Part shown: in pieces, positions 1-14,107 of the stretch
How the letters are laid out: every line of letters starts with the position of its first letter
Numbering within the stretch: the stretch's first letter is position 1
Assembly (NCBI GenBank): GCA_900239685.1
Contig: OENT01000595.1
Location: forward strand, 30,340-94,339
DNA from: Rotaria macrura
Taxonomy: Eukaryota; Rotifera; Eurotatoria; Philodinida; Philodinidae
DNA length: 64,000 nucleotides
Reading direction: 5' to 3'
Translations under genes and position numbers: made by a program
The notes under the pieces: generated by a model
Database searches by the model: none
What the model saw: only the letters and a program-made list of their open reading frames with translations
Told to the model about the DNA's origin: nothing

Positions 1-1511
1 CGAAAAGCAAGAACACATTGAATTCTGTTCAAACTATTGACTTTTGAAATACTTGTAATGTCGTCTATGCATTGAATAGAAGGCTCACTGACAATCGATC
101 TTTGAAATAGAGAATGTTTAAGAAACGCGATCAAGGTACCGTTGTGATTCTTTTGGTATTCATACAAAGATGAATTCAATTGTCTCGAAAAATAGAAATA
201 AAAAAAAAGGAAGGATCTTGTACAGATATTTCTAAAAAGAAATGGCTTAGACTCTGATATTAAACAATGTGATAAAGAGCATCGGATTGAAAACGTACAG
301 CTGACGATAAAAAGATGTACGTTTATTTTCAAAGCCTATACCGTAAACAATGCTTTCTTCAAGCACTGCTTCTAATTCATATTTGAAAATGAAAACTAGA
401 CATTTAGTATCATTCCGAGCATAGACAAAACAAAAGATTTACTAGCAATGCACACTGTACATTATTTATGTTTGTTCAATGTATAACTCTACCTATCATC
501 GGATAAATATAGTATTTTGATAACTCATAACGCTAGATAATTTCTAAATCGGAAGGTATTGCTTTGCAATACGAGTTGCACAACAAAGCTGAACATGCAC
601 GAATTTTCACATATGTAATTCAGTGTCAAAATCTTGGTAAATAGTTGAGAGTATCACGTTTATTGAAGACAATTATGAGATTCCAAAGCATCTGATCATT
701 GTCGTAGTGTATCGAAACCAACATTGAATTCTCTTCTCTTTGAATATGTTGATTGCTTAACTCAACATAGAAAAATGTATTTTCTATTATAATATAATGA
801 CTGATATTTCTTTTCTAACCTGAAAATGAATTGTATCATCAAGTTCATGCTATGATTTATTATAGTAACATCCTGTAGACATTCTTAGTTTATATATATA
901 TGATTCGATTTTGTTTTCGTTTTCTATTCGAATTAACCGGATGAAACTATGAGTTGAGTGCTCATGTAATGAAAGAATTATGCTTCATATTTAAAACTGA
1001 CGTATATCTCTCTTTAGTCGAAACTATTCCGATAACATTTCTTTCAGTTCAAATTGTAGACCCGATCAGCAACTATCCTCATAACATATTATTAGAATAG
1101 CTCGAACGAAATGATTCAGATTCATGACAAGTTTATTTGCCACTTAATTCCATATTTATTATCATGAAAGAAAAAAGTATATGAAAATGAAAAATAAAGA
1201 ATGAATTACAGCAGTAAAAATGAAAGCGACGGTGTTCAAATTCAAAGAAATAAAACTTTCTAAGAATTGATTATTATGGAATAACAATTATTAATTTTTA
1301 AAGACTTTATATAGTGTATTTCGTATCCATAAAATGAACTTCAAGACGATATGTGTCAGCTCGATGTTTCAGTCTTAATGAGGCTGTGAAAAGAAGCTTT
1401 ACTTATCCGAGAAGAAAAGTAGAAAACAAGTAGTGCGTGAGAAAATATGAATGTTGATAATCAGACATACATTTAAGATCGATAGCGATAGCGTTAGCTG
1501 ACGTTATTCTT
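1..1511. other. Intergenic, no gene seen
   Basis: AT-rich DNA with no long reading frame on either strand and no repeat or hairpin that I can recognise. Confidence 0.5.
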
Positions 1512-1910
1512 CTAGGTACTGGAAGACAGATGCTGTGTGATGGGCTCAGTTGAACCTATCGTATCGCCATGATCAGATGTATCTGAAGTTTCAGCCTTGA
1601 AAGCAGACTCAGACGAACCTTTCGTCTCAGACGCACCCTGGCCATCAGTTACGTTTAAAATAGGACTTGTTATTAGAATCGCAGTCGAATTAGAACGTGT
1701 AGTTGAAGATGTTGCAGTTGTCATGGTAGTGTGTTGATTAATATTATTTATGTCTTCTCTCAATCTGTCTATACGTCGATCGAGATGATTGAATCTTTTG
1801 TTCATAGTTCCAAGAGTAGCCGCCGTTAGAATGAAATTGACTGTTCCAAAGATACCGATAATACCCAATATGATCAAGACATGTACTGTACTCATTGATC
1901 CTAAAGACAT
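1512..1910 (-). CDS. Small membrane / coiled-coil / Ser-Thr-rich protein (family member 1)
   Basis: Unnamed family with four copies in this window (others near 6.7, 21.6 and 23.3 kb). From the Met at 1910 the product is 132 aa. It has a short N-terminus, one hydrophobic helix (about residues 9-30, VLIILGIIGIFG..), the family signature ATLGTM, then a heptad-like amphipathic stretch (FNHLDRRIDRLREDINNI) and a Ser/Thr-rich acidic tail. The frame stays open upstream to 2012, but the paralogues begin just before the helix, so Met 1910 or Met 1895 is the better start. Family layout suggests a type II or signal-anchored single-pass protein with a coiled-coil stalk and an O-glycosylatable tail; function unknown. 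An (AT)n tract lies upstream at about 2039-2054. That the family is real is well supported by the paralogues; the exact start is not. Confidence 0.65.
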   Translation of the reverse strand: MSLGSMSTVHVLIILGIIGIFGTVNFILTAATLGTMNKRFNHLDRRIDRLREDINNINQHTTMTTATSSTTRSNSTAILITSPILNVTDGQGASETKGSSESAFKAETSDTSDHGDTIGSTEPITQHLSSST

Positions 1911-2038
1911 TAATTGTTGGTTCGTTTTTATTTCACGAAAAAAATAGTTGAGACTCTTTTGAATAAGTAAGTGCTCTTGAAAGAGTTTGCTTTTTGATAA
2001 ATGATATATCAATCAAATCTGCACTCCTCTCCCTCTTT

Positions 2039-2054
2039 ATATATATATATATAT
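2039..2054. repeat. (AT)n microsatellite
   Basis: Run of alternating A and T upstream of the first small membrane-protein gene. Confidence 0.8.
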
Positions 2055-2716
2055 GCAAGCATCAATGACTAATTCTAGTGGATTTACTGATACATCAGGA
2101 AAGAATACATCTATTTTCGATTTCTCCTTTTTTCGGAAGTGATAATTTTCGTTTAGAAAGATAAAAGCGTAGTTTTCGAAAACAAAATTATTCATACTTG
2201 CATTAATAGTTTCAAATTTCAGAAGTACTAATATTGGCAACTCTTTTTTTATTTTATTTTCTCTCTGTACACGTTGATTACTTTGAATTACTAAGTTGGA
2301 TTTAGCTATATATCTTTGCACATTGACGACATGTCACTTATTCTTATGCACACTATATACGTCAGAAGCTTTCAATGAGTGAAAGTTATTTATATATTTT
2401 CATTTCGATAATATTAAATATGAAAATTAGTAATTATTTCTCAAAGGTAAAACGTATCATGTTCTCTTTGACGCATGCTCAACGGCGAGTGTTACGTTTG
2501 ATTCAAATAAATGAGAGATTGTTATCTCCGTAAAAATTAAAATTTAACCACACTGATCGATTAAACCAGAAGAGGAACCTATCATAAAAATTCATTTCAT
2601 CATAATTTAAACTATATGATTTTTAACTCTTCTATTCTGACTATTACACGTTCATTTTATGATACTGAGAGGATATATTCAGAGGGGTATATTCTAATGA
2701 TATTATCTGCCTTCGT

Positions 2717-4122
2717 CAGGCACGCAATCAGGATTTTTGTTTGGGGAGGGGGGCAAATTTTCTGGATCTTATTTACTGACATTCTTTGTCTGTGATGAAT
2801 GGTTTCAAATTTATTCTGGTTCATAGTTTTTATTTGTCAACATATATTTACAAAATGAAAATAAAAAAAGTACATAAATATTTGTTGGGGAAAACAATGG
2901 AATAGGTTAATTTGATAAACTTATTTTACGTTTTGATTTAGCGAATTCGTCAATGATACTATCGATATTCAGTTTTTCATCAATTTCTTTATCAGAGACC
3001 GAAAACGAATCGAATTGTCGGATGATTCGATTCGACTCAATCCGAATCGAATCGAATAGGAGGTGTCTATTCGGTTTCACTTCCGAATCGCAGCGCTAAG
3101 TATCATTTTCAAATATTTTTCGCGTTATATGTCCTGTCGTTGGAACACTTTGCTGCAATACCACCACTGAGTAGCAGTTCATCGCTGCTGGACAAATTAT
3201 CATGCGACGAAGTGCGAAGTTTGACTTCTCGAAAGTAAACACCATTCTTTTTATTAACTCAGTCGGAAGTAACAGTGATTGATAGTTTTTTTTCTACTAT
3301 AGTTCGTCTCTACTTCATTGCAAATTTTTTCTGCATAGCCTTGCTATTGTTCAGCTACCTACACGTGTGCTTGCAGATTCTTACTGATAGAATCCGTGGG
3401 TGAAAGCTGAGATTTTATTGCTTTTAAAATCCCATATGTATATTAAAAAATTTACACCAATTCTGTATAACCCGAATTCAAGAGAACAGCTCCCATAGTA
3501 GTAATTAGTATTTTCGAAAACTTGGGAGAAAATCATTGGCATCCTACGAAATCCAAAGTAAGCTGCAAAAACCTAAAAGATCTATGCTAGTTGCAAATCG
3601 TGTCAAAAATTAACCCATAGATAAAAAATCCTTGCTATTGTTACTAAAACGTTTGCAATAATCGGAAGATTTCAGCATTCTCAGAAAATTCAAGAAAATG
3701 CGGGTAGATGTGGATTAGAAGTGGATTTCGAAAAATAGACAAAACAGTTCTTTCCCTTAGTTAGAACTTTTAGATGCACCCATACTCAATCTCCTTTTTG
3801 TTAGGAAATTAATTTTTCCTTGTCTAATTTGTTTTTGTATTATAATTATTCTTTGCGAAATACACTTAAAAGCAAAAGAAAAGAATAGCGTCCATCGAGA
3901 CAGATGATGCTTATCATGGCTGTACAAATTCTCTATATACAATGCTACGATCTTCTGTTATGTATGAGTCGAATCGAATCGAATCGGGTCGAATTGAGAT
4001 TTCTCTATTCGTTTCGGTCTCTGATGTTGATAACAGGAAAAATATATACTATCAATGATGTTTTTTTGGGGGTAGGGGGAAGGGGATCGATCCTCCCAAT
4101 TCCCCCTTACAGTGCATCACTG
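2717..4122. mobile_element. Probable hAT-type non-autonomous DNA transposon
   Basis: Left end starts CAGGCACGC and then a G-rich run; the right end, read inward on the other strand, starts CAGTGATGC and also runs into a G-rich tract. Flanking 8-mers are GCCTTCGT (2709-2716) and GCCTTAGT (4123-4130), 7 of 8 identical, the size of target duplication made by hAT transposases. The terminal repeats match only partly, so the call rests mainly on the duplication plus the G-rich ends. No transposase frame is present. A second pair of inverted ends lies inside (2993-4023). Confidence 0.5.
2993..4023. mobile_element. Inner inverted-repeat element with CAGAGACCGAA ends
   Basis: Ends read CAGAGACCGAAAACGAAT on the left and, inverted, CAGAGACCGAAACGAATAG on the right. 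Both are followed by iterations of GAATCGA. The same ends and subterminal motif occur in the 160-bp element at 37026-37185, so this is a family. I could not find a target duplication at this copy. It lies inside the 2717-4122 element and may be a nested insertion or part of it. Confidence 0.5.
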
Positions 4123-4130
4123 GCCTTAGT

Positions 4131-6685
4131 CATAGAGATTATCACGTTCGAGAACTGCCGGGATGGACATACGATTGAGTAGGACATATAAACATCAACC
4201 CAAGCATTCATGTTAGTTAATTGATTATTTTTATGTTACTCATTTATATGTTGATGCATACATTATACAGATCGATGTTAAATTATCGAGAGCTTGAAAT
4301 TCATTGATAGCTTCACGATTCATAGAAAAGACGAGTCACACATACTCGATCGATTAGCTATTCAATTCTTTGTATCGAAGAAATCTGTGAAGACATTTGT
4401 ACATCGAATAAAACTTATGCGAAAGAGTTGAATTCTGTTCTGTGTTACTTAGTTCCTTATTCTATCAGAAAGTATTTTATCATTCTCAGTATATTAAAAA
4501 TTCAATGTGGAAATTCATTTAGTTGTCTTCTGAGCAACTGTCAAATATTCGATTTTAGTATTGAAAGTTCAGATGTCTTCATTCATGGATTGAATCTACG
4601 ACAATTTACATGTGATAATCCTAGCATGTTACAATAGTTGTTCGATCACACAGAACACTAAGTTCGAATGTTATGAGAAGGATCGCAAGCAAAACGTTAC
4701 TAGTTAGTCTTCTTGCTTTTATAAACTAGAAAAGTGTTGTATTTACTGTAAAAGTGTATTTTTAAATAATTAATTGAGAATTGAGTAACGTAAGATCATG
4801 GATAGACAACTAAATGTCTTATGTTTAATTTTTCTTTGGTCGAATAAAATTTCAAATGCATAATCACTATTATTCTTCGAATACAAATTGAATATATGCG
4901 ATTTCAATAAATATGAAGAGTATAAAGAAATGTTATTCACTGTTACTTTCATTTACAGTCTTTTGAGTGTATTGACTTATCGTAAATCCAACACCTTCTC
5001 TCAAAATAAATATATTGATTTGTTCTCAACTTAAGCCGTAGCAAGATATTCATTTTCCCATGAAAATATTCTTTCATCAAAATACGAATGAAAAAATGAA
5101 TTAATGGTCGACAAAACATTTCTTTTTCTATCGTAAGATCAATACACATCCCCTTCAAAGAATTCATGCAATAATCCATTAGAAGTCTAAGAATTATAAG
5201 TACTGTAAAATATTTACCGATAGACTATGTTACTTTTTTTCCTATGAATCATTGATCTTCCACGATATGCAGATTCCAGGATTGACTGTGGATGCGAGAA
5301 AGGTCCGATGACAGCCAAAATTGAGAAGGACACTATTATTTTTAGGTTAGATCTGATATCAATCTTTCACTTACATCCATCTTAAAAAGTTCAACTTTCT
5401 CGAACAAGTTTCCAAGACACAACAAAAACTCTTGTCCAATCTAAGAAAATTTCTCGATACCTTGATAAAAGTAGGGATATTTTTCAAATTCAAATTCGCT
5501 TACATGATGGTTATTTTTTGCAGAGTCAAAAGCTTTTTTTCCTGGGCTAATGAAAAACTCTCATTTTCCATAGACTTTTCTAAAAGACATCGTTGAAATA
5601 GGTATTAGTAATCTTGACGACGATGACGGTCATACGTGTAGTATCTGTTCGAAAAAACACAGAGCTACGAGTTGTCATAAAAATCACAGATATCTTTAAG
5701 TTATACGTGCTACTATGGTTAGATTTTTTTCAGCGAAATATTTTTATATTTCTTAAGAATAATCTAACATAAAAACTACAGTTTGAGTCTGCTTGGCGAG
5801 TGAAAAAAAACAGTCAATTGCTTCTATTTATTACATCGTTTCATCATTCAAGTTGACAGTCGAACAGAGAGTTAACGATTATTCGAGATGAATCATCTCT
5901 CACCTCTCTTCCTTGCTTGGGACAAAAGGCTTTCAACGAACTCTGAGTGTGTCGACTTCGACAGAGTGAAGAATCGATATAAGTCAGAAATGACTCCAAA
6001 GAAACCTTTTCCCACTAGATTAACATAGAAAAATGGCTCGTGCAAAGGAAAAGATCAGCACCTTGAACTATCTTGAATTTCTCTATTAAATATAGTTTAT
6101 TTGTCTTCACGCACTTTTTCAACGATTTGAATGTTTTGCCATGATTGAATTAATTAGACTAAAACTTGATCTTTTAATTGCTGTTTTCCTGATCTGAAGA
6201 AATTCTATCCATGTAATTAAGCTTCTGTTTTTTAAGAAGCCACTATTGATGAACACTTGATAAAGATTATTCTTAACTTCCCTTTAATCTAACGTTATAT
6301 GCCTGTGAGTGATTGAAAGAAACCATCCTTCTTGTTTTAATGTCACTCATAAATTTCTTTCCGAAACAAAAGAATCAGCCTTCATTTTATATATTCTTAA
6401 TCAGAAAAAAAAATTTATGTCATTGATCAACTTTGATTATTTGTCTAGTATTCAAAACTTCTATCTGTTTGTATTGCAAGGCATAGCCTCTTACCAATGA
6501 AATATACTGATACGTAGATTATCTTTCATTAAATAACTTAGTAGAAATTACAAAAAGTATACAGTAAATAAATGAAAACAAATAATGCGAGAGTGTGTCG
6601 CATGTTTATAGAAAATTTGAAGATCGATAATCAATTCTTTATCAGATATTGACGACACTCGCATTGATTAATATTTTCTTCGTCT
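4131..6685. other. Intergenic, no gene seen
   Basis: AT-rich; only short frames with no recognisable motif or paralogue in the window. Confidence 0.5.
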
Positions 6686-6976
6686 TTAGTTTCTACTTAA
6701 TTTCTCAATCGCAGGCACTAGTTTCTTTGCTATTGGTGTTGTAGCACTAGTCATAGATGAAGTTTTGATCGTGCTTTTATTAATTGCTGAGAGTCGGTCA
6801 TTAAAATATTGAGACACTTCGTGATGAAGATTATCTACTTGTTGATTGAGACTTTTGAATTCTTTCTTGAGAGTACCAAGCGTTGTTGCTGAAATAATAA
6901 CAGTGATTATTCCAAACAGACTAAAAATACTCAGGATGATAAGAATACGTATGTTGCCGGATTCACCAAATGCCAT
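6686..6976 (-). CDS. Small membrane / coiled-coil / Ser-Thr-rich protein (family member 2)
   Basis: Product of 96 aa, single exon. One hydrophobic helix (about residues 8-30, RILIILSIFSLFGIIT), the family signature ATTLGTL, then a regular heptad pattern (LKKEFKSLNQQVDNLHHEV, about 35-53) and a short Ser/Thr/Lys tail. The start is at the Met directly before the helix, as in the copy at 21563. It lies 4.8 kb from family member 1 on the same strand. No signal peptide cleavage site is evident, so the helix probably stays as a membrane anchor. Function unknown. The tail is shorter than in the other copies. Confidence 0.65.
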   Translation of the reverse strand: MAFGESGNIRILIILSIFSLFGIITVIISATTLGTLKKEFKSLNQQVDNLHHEVSQYFNDRLSAINKSTIKTSSMTSATTPIAKKLVPAIEKLSRN

Positions 6977-9900
6977 GTTGTGTCGTTTCTTTCGTTGAAA
7001 AACGAACAGTTTTTATTAGACGACTCTCTGAATGCTAACAATGATTTTTTACTTGGAATAGTAGAGACGGGAGAAATACTGATATTTATATATTTACATG
7101 TATTAACATAAATCACGCTGGAGTAAATATTAAACTTGTGTTGTTTTAGTTGTTAAGATAAGAGCAATTTTATTGAACAATGTAAGTATCAGTCTCGTAA
7201 ACACATATACGATCAAAGATAATATCAAAAGCTTTCTATCGTATCAACAGGCAGTGTTTTGATGAATATTATGGTGTATTTCAAATGAAGCTGTTGACAA
7301 CGAATGAACTTTTATTTTTCTGTGTTATACATACGAATCTATAGCATATGAAATGCATTCAATTTCAACTATCTGACACATGAACGCGACTAATCTGATG
7401 TTGAAGGGTGCAATACTGGTGTCGAAATCAATAATAGATTAATATTTCTTTTAGTAACAATAATTCTGAGTAATTACTATTTTATTCTTTTGTTTTCGAA
7501 ACTTTCGATAAAATATTCTCGTATTGCATTTTTAGCTACAGAAACAAATAAGAAACGTAAAAATAAGTTGAGCAAATACTTCTTTGTTATGGTCATGCTC
7601 ACATTTAATTTACTAGCTTCTCAAGGTGACATATGATACCAATCATTGAATATTGTCAAAGTTTCGAATTACATTCAATGATTCTCTTTTCACAACATGG
7701 CATCGTGTGTTTCAATTAAAAAAACACAATACTTGAAAAAGTATCATAGGGAATATTACTCAAGCAAACTTCTATGATTCATTTTCTTACTGAAAGAGAA
7801 ACATGTAAACCTAACGACAAACATGAAAATCATGACTAAACGCTGTCTACCCTTATGTAAAGAACGAGCGATACTAACATATTCTATTACCCATTCACTT
7901 CTTTCTCAAGAACATGTCAGTATGTACTAACATCATTTTGATATATATATATATATTGTCACCAAACAATGGAATACTCCATCAGATATTAATTTGAAAT
8001 ATTGAGTTGAAGTTCAATCTATCGTAAATAAAAGTCTGATTCTGTTATCATCGATTACGAATATATTCATAAGCAGTCTTATTGTGGTATCCTACTTATT
8101 GAAATGCATCTTGAGGACTATCATAAGTGTTCGCGTGTTGTAAAACTATAGAACAACAATAGAAAAAGTGATTGATAAGTTTATCGACTTTACACGGATC
8201 GGTTTTGCTTGAGTATCTGAAGTACACTTAACAATTCTTACAAGAAATAAGTAAAGGCTTAATTCGATCATTCACACGGATATACACTGTTAATCAAAGG
8301 TATGTGATTTTTCATCGAGAGTGTAAATTGTAAATTTATCGAAGACAATATAAACAAATAAATTTTCCATACAAACTTGGCAAATCGTTCAATACTGCTT
8401 ACGAAAGATCATAGTACACTACAACACGAGACTAAAAAAATGCTACATGAAACTTAATTACACCTTAATTCGAACGGACGACGAGTGCAACATGTACACA
8501 AGTGAAATATTGCGACATCGAGTTCGTCTAATCCAGATTTTTGTAATAACTGGTTTTACTTTCTTTTTTTACGCTGACAATACTAACCTCAACGGTTTGA
8601 TCTATCTCCGAACCCAAACTACAAAATGCATACTATCACATAGCTTAAGCGCTTACGTCTTTTCATGCTCATGAAAAATACTTCACGATACAGACATCTG
8701 CAACGCTTCAGGTCTAGAATTTTCTGCTCATTCCTAATAATTCCACAATAGCTTACTTCATTCGCGATTTATCAATCAACATTGACATTTCACTCAATTA
8801 TTATTTGACAAGTCATAAATACTTCTCTCTCTCTCTCTCTCTCTCTTTCAATATTGACACTCACTGGAAGTTGGTAACACATGAATAGTAACTATTAAAA
8901 TTTCGAAAAAGTAATCGCTCATTGGTTTTATTCAAAGTGTGTCAGTATCATGATGATTATACGATACGTTAACATGGCCATGTAATATCCTGTGCTATAC
9001 TCGAGAGATTCGGAAAGAGCACCTCTTCGCTATTTTCTAACCGATGAATGGTTATTTAATAGATAGTAACGTACAAAAATTAAAGATTAATATTTCCTGA
9101 AGTTGTTGAGGGAAACCAAATAGTGGATATAATGCATTCCTGTCATAGTATTGTGTTTCCTAATGTACGGTTAGAGTATTGATTCGCTATTTTCGAATTT
9201 CTTAAAATAATATGACTGAAACCACACTTTCACTCACTGATAATTTATGTGCTAATACAATGACTGCATACTACGAACACGAAATAGTCGTTTACTAAAG
9301 TAAAAACGTTTGATCCAGCCTTTGATTTTATCGATATTATCGATTTTATCCAAGATTCAAGGCGACATATTCGAAAAAACATTGCGATGCAGACTTCCTC
9401 AATTCTATTCTCTGCATTCAAAGTGTTTCGTTTCTGATACTTTTATTCATCAATGAATCCTGACTTCAAACCATTGATGGCTTTAATTCCCTCACTCTGC
9501 TAGAGATGTTCAATGAGAAGTGAAAGGAACAGCTTTTACGTGGCACACTATTTCAGTCATATTCATACAAGTGAACCTATAGCATCCATTCTGCTATGCT
9601 TATAAAGATGTGCTCGAAATTCAATTTTTTGCCTAACACTAACCATATATTACGATCACAGACCATATGCAAATCAAAATCATTTTTGTCAAATAAAATC
9701 TTTCTTTATGTTTTCTGATACTAATGATATAAAGAAAATGCAAGAAGTATAACTTTGACTCACTATCAATGTAACACTTTTAGATTATTTTCATAGCATG
9801 TTATCGATATGCGTATATGACTAAGAAGAGCACACCGAGAGCATAAACGCTTGGCAAAGTTTTGTTTCTATGAAAAGATATTCCATCATGGTCTAGATTC

Positions 9901-12900
9901 GATGAACTTTTTTTCAGCATGCAAAACGAGTGGTCACATGTTAGTGAATAATACAAGTAGATAATGATTTCATCACTGTGTAGTATTTTCAGGGCAAAGA
10001 TAGTTCATTATGTTTTCTTTCTTCAGCCGGCGTGTATCTCAATTATACATCACTCAAAATCTTCACATCTTGAAGGAATATGTCAACTCAGTCTTGTTAC
10101 CGTAATATTGAATTTGTTTATTTTAGAAGGATGAAGTGAAACTTTCTCAGCTCCGTTTTCTCCCTTGATTCTATTTTCAATGTCAAATTACTTCTTTTCA
10201 ACTAATTTCATAATAGACATGGTGTATCTCGTACAAATTCACTCGCAAAAGAGACAACCTCGAAACTGGAAACGTCATTCATACCAGTCAATCTATCAGT
10301 AGGCACGTTTGGATCAATAATTGTTGCGTTAATTTTCCTTATAGATTACATGAGTCGCACTATTGCTAGGGTCAATGAACACATCATCGATTGTAATAAT
10401 GAAATAGCTGAATATGCAGGTGGTTATTTACGTAACCACTGAGTATATTAAAAAAATCTACGATTGAGAAAGAGCACTGAAAAGATGAGTAGTGATTCAT
10501 AGCATTACAGGATGCATCAACGTCCACAATCATTCATTTATGGAACATTGTCTCGGAATACATTAGCACAATTTATACGCTTCCATTAAATTGTTGTGGT
10601 ATCCTCGATGGCAGGTACTATCATTATTCAAGTTATTGTCATACGTAGAGCCGTGGTAGAAATCGAAAGTGTGAATGCTATTGTTTTAATGAAAAAAAAA
10701 TAGGCAGATTTTGTTGAGAAACATCTATCCGTTGATAGAGATCGTGGAATCTCGTATTAAGATTACGAAGAGAGCAAGTTATAAAAGTGAAATAATTTTT
10801 CTAAAGGAGCCAACAAGAATCATTCCGGCAAATGAATTGTTTAGGAATTTTGATAATACACACAGAATCATATTGGAGTCTGACTGAATGCAACACATGG
10901 TCTTGGCGATCTCTCGTTTCAGAGTATCAAATACTAATCAATAGTTCAATAGGTACCCAACGTCGGATCGAGTAGCATTTCCGTGAAGCAAAACTCCATA
11001 GGATTTCAATTGGCAGTTATTTCCGATTAGTGATCATTGCATTCAGTATCAGAGTTGCCCATCTAAGAAATGAATAAAACCTAGTACAAACATCATATAT
11101 TAATGTTTAAGTTTTTTTCCAAAGTACTTTTGTCTATTTCTAATTCGAAGCTTACTTAGAAAAGATGAGACGACAATAGAAAAGGATAATTACATAATCA
11201 CTTCAAACATATGTGAAGTCGGTTGAAAATCGGTTGCATACGCATCGAAATAGGCGAAAAAAAGCAAATGGTTTTCAATAGAGAGTGAACGCTTTGTATG
11301 ACACAATTCTCAAGCATAGCAATAGAAAATATATCATTTTCCACTTTTATGAGTGCTCGTTGGGAGAAAGTATCACGTCAGATGATATTGTGAATATCCT
11401 CCTTTTTGCTATTTGAAAGGAATAAAACATTCGATTTCTCATGTATCAAACGAAGAGAAGGAACATTTCTAGATTTTTTCTGCGTAAATTTTTGTTTTGT
11501 TTGTCCTTCAAGTTGTAAACATTTTGAATGTTTGCCAACATGAGTCTGATTTCGTTCTAAGAGAATCACTTTTACTGTGAACAGTAGGAAAGGACACAGT
11601 ATAGATTGATGTATAATTATAATTCATTCGATTGTGAATGTCAATATTGACTACTCTAGCCTGGTAACAACAAATACAAATAGGTTGAACTTGTTTTTCG
11701 TCAGACAACTGCATATTGTTGCACTTGTTTCACATGTAAAAATAAATAAGTAATGAGCAAGATTTATTGTAATGAGTCTGAAAATAGAGAAAAAAAAAGA
11801 TACATCGCCTCTAGTGTGTATAACATTCACGCTCTAGTGCGAGTCTCATAAGTATCAATGTTATTAACTATTACTCGACGTCTGAAGGCTGAGCTATACA
11901 TGAACCGGTCACGTGTAAGCAACGGGAAGTAATGGAAAGCAGAAATGAAGAGTTCAACGGATAAACATTTTTTATGATGGCTTCAATGGATGCTAGGACT
12001 CGAAGGCTTTCAAAATGATGCGTGTAAATCGTTCATGTAGTATATCAGAACTACTATCCATGTTACTATGAAAGAATGGGGAGGTCAGTCGATGCTCTAT
12101 AAGTAAATAATGATAACAGTGATCGAATCGTGGATTCTAGATATCGATAGACGAGCGGATACAGAATGTCTTTTTGTCACACACGATGTTAGAAAAGAGA
12201 ATTTCTAAAGGTGTTGTCTCGTACTGGACACCTGCTATGGGCGCATTTTAGAAATTGGACGCTTTATGCAGGGTTGTTATAGTTGGTACGTGATGTATCA
12301 ATATGATTGCGTTTTTCTAAACGACAGTTCAGGTTAATACTTGAAGAATATACTGAAAAATAAACAAATACTTTCTGTAATTCCATTCAATAGATACGCA
12401 TGAGTTTGTGAGATTCCCACCGAGGGCACAAAAAATAATCGTTGAAATTTCATTTCTAACTCCGTCGATATGAAATTACTGTATTTAATACACATGTCAC
12501 AATTAAAAACGTCTCAAATCACAAAGCTTGAGTCTTGTGTTTTAAAATATTGTACAAATATGGTGATTTGCATCCTACATCGTATCGAACAGTAAGATAT
12601 TCCAACTTTTCTCGGTTCATTTACTTAGCACCAGTAATTGACAAGTGCAGCCATCAGTTAGTTATTGAATCGACACTAGTCGTTGCATGATCCTGGACCC
12701 AACATGAGTAGTTAATAAAAATACTGTCGAAAGTTCCGGTTACATCAAATCAATACCATCCTTGTTTCTCTATTACTCGTATCGTTCACCGTCAGGCAAA
12801 AAAGAATCTTAGAACTATCATTCATTTTCAATGTTGTTTTTCATAACAGTTATAGTTCATTTTCTTTCACACATCGATTACGATTATTTCTGATCTATAT

Positions 12901-14107
12901 AAGATACGTCTAAAAAAGAGAGTAGAAGATTGATAAACAATAGAAGTAGTCTGACGAAAGTTGCTTGTAAGAATCAAGAACCGCTATACAATATCAGTAA
13001 CTATGCATGCTTGTTTTCTCTTTCCCAAAACGTAAACTCACTCTCTCAAACTTTCGGCTTGAAAAAATGACATTATTTTTTAAGGAATGAGTGTTGAGCC
13101 TGTTTGTCGAACGCTGTATTATTTCTGATTATGCGCAAAAAGGCAGGAATATTCTCAGATGTGAGTATAATTAACTTGATAAGTATTGCTTTCAGGCCTA
13201 AGAAACCAGCATTGCCAACATGGACAAGCCAAAAACGGAAGATTCTATCTTCTGATAGGCACTAGCGATCTTACTCTTAGAATTTATCACTCGCAATGTG
13301 CACCAAAATTGATGTTAGAATTCCCTCGATATAAGTGAATCAGAAGTCGGCTTCTATCAAGGCATTCTCAACTCTGATACGTGTCTTATGCGCAGCACAA
13401 CTATATAAACAGAGAAAAATTTAAATAACTGAAGACCAAAGAAAAGAGAATAAAAACATGAGTATAATCAGTTTGAAAATGTCAGGAATACTAACGTCAC
13501 AAAATCGAATATCAATTATGTGACGCACTCACTCTTTTAGTTTCTATTCTTCACAGTATGATTTGATACAGCTACATTGAAAATACCAAATAGTGTCCTA
13601 ATACGGAACGTTCATTATTGCATAACAAAACTTTCCATTTTACCCTAGAAAGAAGATTTAGAAAGTCACCTAATAAAAACTAGGTAACAGTGCATGGAAC
13701 AGTGAAATAAAATTCAGTTTATTCTTCGTGTTTTCTATTTTATTATTGATGTTTTAAAAACATTGACGTAAATCGAAATGCAATTCTTTTTTCGATTTAT
13801 TACCTCAGGTTGACGTCAGAGTTTTTCTCAGGTTTCTTTTCAGAATACGTGCCGTTTCAATCTTGTTATTATAAAAAGAATCAAGAAATAAACCTATTTA
13901 TTATTGAATTTTTCTTCAAATAAGATCCAGTACTGCAAGTTCTCGATAAACAATTGTGAATCTTGTGAAGTGCCATAGAAAAATAACAAGTTTCAGTTTT
14001 TACTTCTTTTAGTTTATTATATTTGAAAGTAAAGGATTATATCTATATTTTATTTTACAGAGCCTTCTTGATTCGTTTAATTCAAAAGAAACACAGTCAT
14101 TATCAAG
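6977..14107. other. Long gene-poor interval
   Basis: About 7 kb with no convincing gene. It contains an (AT)n tract near 7940-7956 and a (CT)n tract at 8824-8847. Near 10260-10441 (+) there is a short hydrophobic frame (VGTFGSIIVALIFLID, then a polar tail) that could be a relic of a small membrane protein, but it has no clear start and no paralogue here. Confidence 0.4.
8824..8847. repeat. (CT)n microsatellite
   Basis: Uninterrupted TC repeat in intergenic DNA. Confidence 0.85.

Noticed and set aside
10260-10441. Short hydrophobic frame resembling the small membrane family
   Set aside because: No ATG before the helix and no ATLGxL signature.
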